From: an uncultured Propionibacteriaceae bacterium
Lineage (GTDB): Bacteria > Actinomycetota > Actinomycetes > Propionibacteriales > Propionibacteriaceae
NCBI GenBank assembly: GCA_947038745.1
Contig: CAMQXE010000012.1
Span: 1-13,201 of the forward strand
Reading direction: 5' to 3'
Length of the DNA: 13,201 nt
In this document: in pieces, positions 1-5,513 of the stretch
How positions within the stretch are numbered: the first letter of the stretch is position 1
Layout of the letters: each line of letters begins with the position of its first letter
Translations under genes and position numbers: made by a program
Notes under the pieces: model-generated
Seen by the model: the letters and a program-made list of their open reading frames with translations, nothing else
What the model was told of the DNA's origin: nothing
Databases searched by the model: none

Positions 1-281
1 GAGGCGTCGGCAAGGTCGGTGTATGCAGGGCAGCGGGGAAGGGCGGCTACTTCGGGCTCGTTATCAGCGCGGTTTTGCTGAGCGTAGTGGCAGCATTCTT
101 CTACATGCGAGTCATCATCGTGATGTTCGCTCAGGAGCCAGTTGAGGGTGTCGATGTGGTCACTCCAGGTATGCACGCCCAGATTCCGGTTATTGTGGGG
201 TTTGTTGCCACGTTAGTACTTGGCCTTTGGCCAGCTCCGGTGCTTGACTTGGTCAACAAGGCAGCTATTTTCCTCTTCTAA
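1..281 (+). CDS. nuoN: NADH-quinone oxidoreductase subunit N, C-terminal fragment
   Basis: This is the 3' end of a gene that begins before the window; the frame runs from base 3 to the TAA at 279-281. The product is a proton-pumping antiporter-like membrane subunit of respiratory complex I. What is visible is a remnant of the GFxGKF motif, then a transmembrane helix containing VVAAFFYMRVIIVMF, whose FYxRVI pattern is typical of NuoN, and a last helix (VGFVATLVLGLWPAPVLDLV). It is followed after 15 bases by a polyprenyl synthase, so the two are probably co-transcribed and linked through menaquinone, the electron acceptor of complex I. Oddity: the first residues read GVGKVGVC and AAGKGG where the family would predict FVGKFGVF and AAWKGG, as if several T bases had become G near the edge (see findings). 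Family assignment is fairly sure; NuoM or NuoL is less likely from the C-terminal pattern and the gene order. Confidence 0.8.
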   Translation, partial: GVGKVGVCRAAGKGGYFGLVISAVLLSVVAAFFYMRVIIVMFAQEPVEGVDVVTPGMHAQIPVIVGFVATLVLGLWPAPVLDLVNKAAIFLF

Positions 282-296
282 GTCACAAGGAGTGTC

Positions 297-1304
297 GTGA
301 CCGCTGTAACCCCCGACGTCGACTCACCCTTTGCCGACGCGATTAAGCAGCGGTTGACGGAGTTGGAGTCTGTGCTGGTACGTGATGCCCAGGCAGATAC
401 TGACTACGTCACCGAGGCCGCGACGCACATCATCGAGGCGGGCGGAAAACGTTTCCGTCCGCTCTTGGTGTTCTTAGCGGCGCATGTGGGCCATAGCGAG
501 ACAGACTACGCGCCGGGTTCAGATGCCAATCTGCGTCTGCTCTGGGCTGCTGAAGTGATGGAACTGACCCATGTCGCAAGTCTTTACCATGACGATGTCA
601 TGGATGAGGCTCAGACCCGTAGGGGCGTTCCGTCGCCAAACCAGCGTTGGAGCAATACTGTTGCCATTTTGGTTGGGGATTTCTTGTTCAGCCGAGCGTC
701 GTCGCGGGTGGCGATGCTGGGTACTGATTACGTCAAGCTGCAAGCTGATACCTTCGCCCGATTGGTGCAAGGCCAGATTGCCGAGACTCGCCCTGTCCCT
801 GGTGCTGATCCGATGCAGCATTATCTCCAGGTTATTTCTGGTAAAACTTCATCATTGATCGCGGCCTCCTGCGTCTTTGGCGGTATGGTCGCCGGGCTAA
901 ATCAGGAACAGCTATCCGCCCTTTCATGCTATGGCGAAGAAATCGGTACGGTGTTCCAGCTTTCTGATGATCTCATCGATGTGACGTGTGATAACACCGG
1001 AAAAACTCCGGGCACAGACCTGCGTGAGGGGGTCTGGACGCTTCCGACGTTGATGTTGCGTCAGGCCGCGCGCGAGCAAGATGGGCGGCTGCTGAGCTTG
1101 CTAGAGCAGGATCTCAGCGCCGATGAGGGAAAACTTGCTGAAGCACTTCAGCTATTGCGCGCTAACCCCATCATTGCTGAGGCTCGTACTGAAATCAGCC
1201 GTAGAGCTGAGGTGGCGCGGGGCTATCTTGCCGTACTGCCTGACGGCGAGGCCAAAGAAGGTCTCTCAGCGCTATGCGATCAAGTGGTGAGTCGTTCTAG
1301 CTAA
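297..1304 (+). CDS. Long-chain polyprenyl diphosphate synthase (menaquinone side chain)
   Basis: A 335-residue trans-prenyltransferase of the IspA/IspB/HepT/GrcC family, which condenses isopentenyl diphosphate units onto an allylic primer in the cytosol. Diagnostic motifs are GGKRFRP at residues 49-55, the first Asp-rich motif DDVMD at 99-103 followed by RRG, the GKT at 182-184, and the second Asp-rich motif DDLID at 224-228. The residue five before the first Asp-rich motif is a small Ala (94), which in this family leaves the product pocket open and points to a long chain rather than farnesyl or geranylgeranyl diphosphate. Translation starts at a GTG with AAGGAG at 287-292. Its place directly behind nuoN suggests a role in the menaquinone side chain, as with HepT/IspB-type enzymes. 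Exact chain length cannot be read from sequence alone. No partner small subunit gene is visible, fitting a homodimer. Confidence 0.9.
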   Translation: MTAVTPDVDSPFADAIKQRLTELESVLVRDAQADTDYVTEAATHIIEAGGKRFRPLLVFLAAHVGHSETDYAPGSDANLRLLWAAEVMELTHVASLYHDDVMDEAQTRRGVPSPNQRWSNTVAILVGDFLFSRASSRVAMLGTDYVKLQADTFARLVQGQIAETRPVPGADPMQHYLQVISGKTSSLIAASCVFGGMVAGLNQEQLSALSCYGEEIGTVFQLSDDLIDVTCDNTGKTPGTDLREGVWTLPTLMLRQAAREQDGRLLSLLEQDLSADEGKLAEALQLLRANPIIAEARTEISRRAEVARGYLAVLPDGEAKEGLSALCDQVVSRSS

Positions 1305-1315
1305 GTTTTCTTTGT

Positions 1316-1361
1316 ACATGTGTTAGCCCCGTACTTAACTAAGTACGGGGCTAACACATGT
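1316..1361. terminator. Perfect 21-bp hairpin between convergent genes
   Basis: Bases 1316-1336 and 1341-1361 are exact reverse complements around a four-base AACT loop. The hairpin lies 11 bases after the polyprenyl synthase stop and 8 bases beyond the metallopeptidase stop on the other strand, so it can serve both convergent genes. There is no clean T tract on either side (AGCTTCTATT on plus, ACAAAGAAAA on minus). It is therefore a strong-stem, U-poor terminator of the kind often proposed in actinobacteria. Function is inferred from position and symmetry. Confidence 0.75.
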
Positions 1362-1369
1362 AGCTTCTA

Positions 1370-3295
1370 TTACCAGATACGAACGCGCTTATCCGAGTCA
1401 AGCCACAACTGATCTGTGGGCTGAACATCGAAGGCTGCATAGAACGCATCAACATTCTTGACGATCTGGTTGCAGCGGAACTCGCCAGGGGAGTGCGGAT
1501 CGATAGCGAGCAACTGTGCAGCGAGTTCCGGGCGACGCTTGGTCTGCCAGATCGTTGCATACTGCTGGAAGAACTCTTGGGTGCCAGCAATATCGGTGAC
1601 CTCATCAACATCGTTGCGGCCGTTGGCTAGCTGCCAAGCCTTGAAAGCAATGCTGACTCCGCCCAAGTCGCCGATATTTTCACCGATAGTCAGGCTGCCA
1701 TTGACATGCTGATCGGGAACTTCCTGGGGGTATAGCGCATCAAACTGCTCAATCAGAGCGTGGGTGCGGTCCTTGAAGGCTTCCTTATCGGCCTGGGTCC
1801 ACCAGTCGCGCAGCGCACCATCGCCGTCGCAGGTGGCTCCTTGATCGTCAAAACCGTGACCAATTTCGTGGCCAATAACAGCGCCGATACCACCGTAATT
1901 GGCAGCAGCGGTTGCATTGAGATCAAAGAACGGCGGCTGCAAAATAGCGGCTGGGAAGACGATCTCATTACGCAATGGGTGGTAGTAAGCATTCACCGTC
2001 TGCGGCGACATGAGCCATTCGTCGGGGTTCATGTCTCCCATGGCGCGATTGATGTCGTAGTCCTGATGGAACTCCGAAGCGCGTAGGCGGTTGCCGATAA
2101 GATCATCAGAACTGATCTCTAGCGCGGAGTAGTCCCTCCAGCTATTGGGGTAACCGATCTTCGGAGTGAATTTGGCAAGTTTGTGGAGCGCTTCTTTCTT
2201 GGTCTGGTCAGTCATCCAATCCAGATCCATGATGGAACGCTCATACGCTTTAAGCAGCCAGCCTACGAGCTCGTCCATGCGCTGCTTGGCTTCTACCGGG
2301 AAATGGAGGTCGACGTAGAGGCGACCGACTGGCTCGCCAAGGGCACCCTCAACCCGGTTTACTCCACGACGCCAGCGGTCTTCGAGCTGGGGAGTGCCAG
2401 AAAGCGTGGTGCCGACGAAGCTGAAACGCTCAATTTCCATTGCCTCAGTCAGCGACATAGCTAGAGCTGAGGTGATATGCCAGACGGCCCATGCGCGCCA
2501 GTCATCGAGCCGTTCTGAAACGAGCAGAGGCTGTACGCCTTCGAAGAAGGAGAGTTGGGCAACGATCAATTCGGCGAATTTAGCTGGATCCCACTCGGCG
2601 CCAGCAAGGAACTCATCGAAGAGGAGGCCGGGGTAGTCAGCACGGAATTGTTCAAGCGTGCGGGCATTCATGCTGGCGACCATGTCGCGGCAACGTACAT
2701 TGTCCCAATGTTGGGCAGCGATCTCAGTTTCCAAGGCCATGACCTGCTGTGCTTTTGCCTCGGCGCCAGATACACCAGCAAGAGCAAGTAAACGTCCCAT
2801 ATGTGCGACGTATTCGGTGCGGATCTGTGCATGCTCATCGAGACGGTAGTAGGCCTCATCTGGTAGGCCGAGCCCGCTTTGGCTGACGAAAAGAAGGTAA
2901 CGCGAGGGCTGGAATGGGTCGGCATCAGAACCGATACCGATTAGCGAGCCGAGATCGTGACGGTGCATCCAGCCCATTAGCGCCATGAGGCCAGCAATGT
3001 CATGGACCTCATCGACCTTTGCCAACAGTGGCTGGAGTGGGGTGGTTCCGAGGGATTCTAGCTTTTCGGTATCCATATACGAGGCGTAGAGATCCGCGAT
3101 CTGCTGCTGCGGAGTTCCGGCTTCGGCGCCTTGCGGTAACGAGGTGATGATGTCCCTGACAGCGTCTTGGGAAGCCTCGTGTAGCTGCATGAATGCGCCC
3201 CAGGAAGCCTTATCGCTGGGAATCTCTGTCTCTTCCAGCCACGTCCCATTGACGTAACGGTAAAGATCGTCTTGCGGTCTGATTGAAGTCACCAT
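1370..3295 (-). CDS. pepO: M13 family zinc metallopeptidase (PepO/neprilysin-like)
   Basis: A 641-residue M13 (gluzincin) peptidase, close to the usual length of bacterial PepO. The zinc site is HEIGH at residues 476-480, with the third ligand Glu539 in GENIGD (538-543) and Asp543 as the conserved partner. NAYYHP at 435-440 is the substrate-backbone binding motif, and the C terminus RVRIW matches the family's conserved ending (basic residue, x, x, Trp). The N terminus (RPQDDLYRYVNGTWL) enters the M13 N-domain directly, with no signal peptide or membrane anchor, so the enzyme is most likely cytosolic and trims oligopeptides. The ATG at 3295 has a weak AGGA nearby, but a TAGGAT hexamer ends six bases before it, so the mRNA may be leaderless. 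It is transcribed away from the DUF559 gene and shows no obvious operon partner. Physiological substrate unknown. Confidence 0.93.
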   Translation of the reverse strand: MVTSIRPQDDLYRYVNGTWLEETEIPSDKASWGAFMQLHEASQDAVRDIITSLPQGAEAGTPQQQIADLYASYMDTEKLESLGTTPLQPLLAKVDEVHDIAGLMALMGWMHRHDLGSLIGIGSDADPFQPSRYLLFVSQSGLGLPDEAYYRLDEHAQIRTEYVAHMGRLLALAGVSGAEAKAQQVMALETEIAAQHWDNVRCRDMVASMNARTLEQFRADYPGLLFDEFLAGAEWDPAKFAELIVAQLSFFEGVQPLLVSERLDDWRAWAVWHITSALAMSLTEAMEIERFSFVGTTLSGTPQLEDRWRRGVNRVEGALGEPVGRLYVDLHFPVEAKQRMDELVGWLLKAYERSIMDLDWMTDQTKKEALHKLAKFTPKIGYPNSWRDYSALEISSDDLIGNRLRASEFHQDYDINRAMGDMNPDEWLMSPQTVNAYYHPLRNEIVFPAAILQPPFFDLNATAAANYGGIGAVIGHEIGHGFDDQGATCDGDGALRDWWTQADKEAFKDRTHALIEQFDALYPQEVPDQHVNGSLTIGENIGDLGGVSIAFKAWQLANGRNDVDEVTDIAGTQEFFQQYATIWQTKRRPELAAQLLAIDPHSPGEFRCNQIVKNVDAFYAAFDVQPTDQLWLDSDKRVRIW

Positions 3296-3301
3296 AAGAC
3301 G

Positions 3302-3307
3302 ATCCTA
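3302..3307 (-). promoter_or_regulatory. Candidate -10 element of the M13 peptidase gene
   Basis: On the minus strand TAGGAT is followed by exactly six bases and then the ATG of the peptidase gene. This would place the transcription start on the A of the start codon, giving a leaderless mRNA. No convincing TTGACA-like -35 is present at 16-18 bases. The AGGA inside the hexamer could instead act as a ribosome binding site, so this is a tentative call. Confidence 0.3.
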
Positions 3308-3338
3308 CGCAGTCTGAAGGTCAGAGCTTCTGCCCCCT

Positions 3339-3412
3339 CCCCAAACGCTGCACTTAACGTCAAACGCTGCAGTTATTTCTGCAGCGAATGACAACAAGTG
3401 CAGCATTTGCGG
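3339..3412. repeat. Composite palindrome, left copy
   Basis: The element folds as a nested hairpin. The outer arms are AAACGCTGCACTT (3343-3355) and AAGTGCAGCATTT (3396-3408), 12 of 13 paired. A 3x3 internal loop follows (AAC/AAC), then GTCA/TGAC (3359-3362 and 3389-3392), a 2x2 loop (AA/AA), and the perfect inner stem CGCTGCAG/CTGCAGCG (3365-3372 and 3379-3386) around the hexaloop TTATTT. The flanks CCCC and GCGG extend it imperfectly. The core CGCTGCA appears in each of the four arms, with one base changed in the last. It sits between divergent genes, so a terminator role makes little sense here. It could act as an operator for either neighbour or as a mobile-repeat end. Confidence 0.85.
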
Positions 3413-3463
3413 AAAAAGAAAAATTGGGCTGTGGATAACTCGTTTTCCTGAGCCAGAAACTCG

Positions 3464-3469
3464 CATAGT
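3464..3469 (+). promoter_or_regulatory. Candidate -10 element for a leaderless DUF559 transcript
   Basis: CATAGT lies six bases before the ATG at 3476, which puts the expected transcription start at the start codon itself. The bases between the left palindrome and the ATG contain no Shine-Dalgarno-like purine run at usable distance; the A-rich stretch at 3413-3423 is too far away. No clear -35 is seen. The left palindrome lies about 50 bases upstream of this hexamer, a suitable place for a regulator to bind. Confidence 0.35.
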
Positions 3470-3475
3470 ACCGGC

Positions 3476-4375
3476 ATGGGAATTGAACGTTATGAAGATT
3501 TACGACGGCAGGGGATGAGTCAGACTGCCATCAGGCAAGCGTGCCTGCGTGGCGAGCTGGTTCGGGTAGTGCGAGGGATCTATCTCTCCGGCGATCTGCT
3601 GCCGTCAGCACGGCATCTGGAGCGGATGCGAGCAACTGAACTACATGCCGGGAGTGCTTTCTCGCATCATTCTGCTGCTTTAGTGCTAGGGATTCCGGTT
3701 CTGCGGATCCCCGATGAACCTGAGATCGTAACGACGTCGTCACATGGGTATTTTCGTGATGGACGTAAGGTTCGTGCTCGGTCAGCAATGATCCTCGACG
3801 TCGATGGTTTTCCCTGCACAGATCCAGCAACAACAGTTATCGATATAGCGCGCGCAGACGGTTTTATTCCCGGGGTGGTTGCGGCAGATTCCTTCTTGCG
3901 ACATGCGAATACGCCAGAGCTAGCGCCTGGAGAGCTACTCGCTGCTGTCGAAGCAGCCCGGGGCATGCGAGGGATAGCTCAGGCCAGAAGAGCGGTGGCA
4001 TTTGCTGACCCAGCTTCCGAAAGCCCTCCGGAATCACACAGCCGGGCATTAATGGAAGTTTTTGGCATGCCCCGCCCAGAGCTACAGCTATCTCTCTACG
4101 GTATTGACGGTTTGTTCCTGGGTCGTCCAGATTTTGTCTGGCCAGATTTGGGCGTGGTTGGGGAGTACGACGGGGAATCAAAATACTTCGAGTTACGTGC
4201 AGATCACGATAATGCGCGAGACGTTTTAATACGCGAGAAGTGGCGTCAGCGAGATCTAGAAAATGCAGGCTGGGTCGTAGCCCGGTGGGGTAAGGCTGAC
4301 TTAGCTGATCCACGTCGGCTGCAATCAATTCTCCGCGAAGCATTTAGCCATGCGCGACGTCGCAAAGCTGCCTAG
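3476..4375 (+). CDS. AbiEi-like winged-helix / DUF559 nuclease-domain fusion protein
   Basis: A 299-residue protein with two recognisable parts. Residues about 1-40 (YEDLRRQGMSQTAIRQACL, then ELVRVVRGIY) match the winged helix-turn-helix at the N terminus of AbiEi-type type IV antitoxins, and residues about 50-145 resemble the following AbiEi-like region. Residues about 184-290 are a DUF559 domain of the PD-(D/E)XK superfamily with a Vsr-like fold: Glu186 in ESHSR, Asp219 in RPDF, Glu230 and Asp232 in GEYDG, Lys236, and a C-terminal VVARWG strand. The putative catalytic acidic residues are present, so the domain may be active. No AbiEii-type toxin gene is adjacent, so this is not a standard AbiE pair. 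The gene lies between two inverted copies of a palindromic repeat, and its stop codon directly abuts the right copy. AbiEi antitoxins bind inverted repeats in their own promoter, so binding to the flanking repeats is plausible but unproven. Biological role unknown. Confidence 0.8.
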   Translation: MGIERYEDLRRQGMSQTAIRQACLRGELVRVVRGIYLSGDLLPSARHLERMRATELHAGSAFSHHSAALVLGIPVLRIPDEPEIVTTSSHGYFRDGRKVRARSAMILDVDGFPCTDPATTVIDIARADGFIPGVVAADSFLRHANTPELAPGELLAAVEAARGMRGIAQARRAVAFADPASESPPESHSRALMEVFGMPRPELQLSLYGIDGLFLGRPDFVWPDLGVVGEYDGESKYFELRADHDNARDVLIREKWRQRDLENAGWVVARWGKADLADPRRLQSILREAFSHARRRKAA

Positions 4376-4450
4376 CCGCTAAACGCTGCACTTGCTGTCA
4401 TTCGCTGCAGTTATTTCTGCAGCGTTTGACGTTAAGTGCAGCGTTTGCGG
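4376..4450. repeat. Composite palindrome, right copy
   Basis: This copy has the same architecture as the left one. The outer arms AAACGCTGCACTT (4381-4393) and AAGTGCAGCGTTT (4434-4446) pair perfectly. Then come a 3x3 loop (GCT/GTT), GTCA/TGAC (4397-4400 and 4427-4430), a 2x2 loop (TT/TT) and the inner stem CGCTGCAG/CTGCAGCG (4403-4410 and 4417-4424) around TTATTT. CCGC (4376-4379) pairs with GCGG (4447-4450), with one bulged T. Apart from the hexaloop, it matches the left copy as a reverse complement. It fills the gap between the DUF559 stop and the korB stop and may double as a terminator there, although no T tract follows on either strand. Confidence 0.85.
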
Positions 4451-4457
4451 AAGAGAG

Positions 4458-5513
4458 CTAGCTGACTTCCCACGTGTCCTTACCAAGTAAGAGCTTGTGC
4501 AGTGCCTCACGCTTATCAGCGATTCCTGCTTCAGCCTGCGCAATCTGGGCCCGAGCGCCGTCATCATAAGTTGGACGTTCTACATCACGGAAGACTCCGA
4601 TGGGGGCTTGATCGATAATCCCCTCAGACGTGAGCCTAGAGAGGGAGAAAGCATAAGCCGGGTCGTCACAATGTGAGTCATGTACGACGACCGAGTCCAG
4701 CCCAACCTCCGCAATCGGTGCAGTTGTTAAACCGTAGTTAGTACGAATCACACCCATCGAATTATCTGGGCCAAACACAATCGGCTGGCCATGCTCCAGC
4801 GGAATGGTGGAGGCTTCAGGCCCTTTGACCTGCTCAAACGCTCCATCATTGAAGATCAAGCAGTTCTGATACACCTCGACGAAGGAAGCACCACGATGGG
4901 CTACAGCGGTCTTAATAGTCTCAGCCAGATGCGCCCGTTGCGAGTCCACAGACCTAGCCACAAACGTCGCTTCAGCCCCAAGCGCTAGCGAGATTGGGTT
5001 GAAAGGCTGATCCAAGGAACCGGCGGGGGAAGACTTAGTGATCTTGCCCTGCTCTGAGGTCGGGGAATACTGCCCCTTCGTCAGCCCATAGATACGGTTA
5101 TTGAACATGATGACGGTGATGTTTACATTACGACGTAGCGCATGGATGAGATGGTTTCCGCCAATAGACATTGAGTCACCGTCGCCGGTCACGACGAATA
5201 CAGCCAAGTCCTCGCGCGACGTGGCAATTCCCGTAGCGATCGGAAGTGCACGTCCATGAATCGTATGTAGGCCATAAGTGTTCATGTAGTACGGGAATCG
5301 AGAAGAGCATCCGATGCCTGACACCACGACAGCATTCTCGCGCTTGATGCCAAGCTCGGGCATTAGCCCCTGGAAAGCGGCGAGAATGGCGTAATCTCCG
5401 CATCCGGGGCACCAGCGAACCTCTTGATCGGAGACGAACTCTTTACGAGCAACTGGCTCCAAGCTGAGCGGGATATTCTTAAGGCCTGGGCCAATGGGGG
5501 CGTCGAGGCTCAT
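4458..5513 (-). CDS. korB: 2-oxoacid:ferredoxin oxidoreductase beta subunit (KorB)
   Basis: A 351-residue TPP-binding subunit that, with KorA, oxidatively decarboxylates a 2-oxoacid (probably 2-oxoglutarate) to the acyl-CoA and passes electrons to ferredoxin. The cofactor site is GDGD at residues 110-113 followed by FNN at 137-139 and then YGLTKGQ. Four cysteines expected to hold the [4Fe-4S] cluster are present: Cys35 and Cys38 (WCPGCGD), Cys69 (GIGCSSRFPYY) and Cys218 (YQNCLIFND). The start codon overlaps the korA stop as ATGA (5510-5513), with an AAGGA about ten bases upstream inside korA, so translation is probably coupled. The C-terminal ~110 residues match the actinobacterial KorB pattern. 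A pyruvate preference cannot be excluded from sequence, but the two-subunit layout with a gamma-alpha fused partner fits KorAB. Confidence 0.92.
   Translation of the reverse strand: MSLDAPIGPGLKNIPLSLEPVARKEFVSDQEVRWCPGCGDYAILAAFQGLMPELGIKRENAVVVSGIGCSSRFPYYMNTYGLHTIHGRALPIATGIATSREDLAVFVVTGDGDSMSIGGNHLIHALRRNVNITVIMFNNRIYGLTKGQYSPTSEQGKITKSSPAGSLDQPFNPISLALGAEATFVARSVDSQRAHLAETIKTAVAHRGASFVEVYQNCLIFNDGAFEQVKGPEASTIPLEHGQPIVFGPDNSMGVIRTNYGLTTAPIAEVGLDSVVVHDSHCDDPAYAFSLSRLTSEGIIDQAPIGVFRDVERPTYDDGARAQIAQAEAGIADKREALHKLLLGKDTWEVS

Larger units (their letters stand above)
3339..4450. mobile_element. Candidate mobile or self-contained unit: DUF559 nuclease gene between inverted palindromic repeats
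   Basis: The unit consists of a composite palindrome at 3339-3412, a single gene at 3476-4375 and a second palindrome at 4376-4450. The right copy is close to the reverse complement of the left copy, so the ends behave like terminal inverted repeats around a gene with a nuclease fold. No transposase, recombinase or convincing target-site duplication is seen, so this is not a known insertion sequence. The mobile interpretation is inference from symmetry. The alternative is that the repeats are operators or dispersed REP-like elements that happen to bracket the gene. Confidence 0.4.

Noticed and set aside
3667..3966. Long open frames on the minus strand of the DUF559 gene
   Set aside because: Their translations show no family motif and no ribosome site, and they shadow a gene with clear domains.
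3339..4450. Two repeats as a CRISPR-like array
   Set aside because: Only two copies, 963 bases apart, each internally palindromic, with a gene and no regularly spaced spacers between them.
4376..4450. Right palindrome as a simple intrinsic terminator of korB
   Set aside because: A terminator role is possible, but the same structure lies between divergent genes at 3339-3412 and neither copy has a T tract, so this does not explain the element.
3320..4470. Target-site duplication flanking the DUF559 unit
   Set aside because: The bases outside the two palindromes (AGCTTCTGCCCCCT on the left and AAGAGAGCTAGCTG on the right) share no convincing direct repeat.
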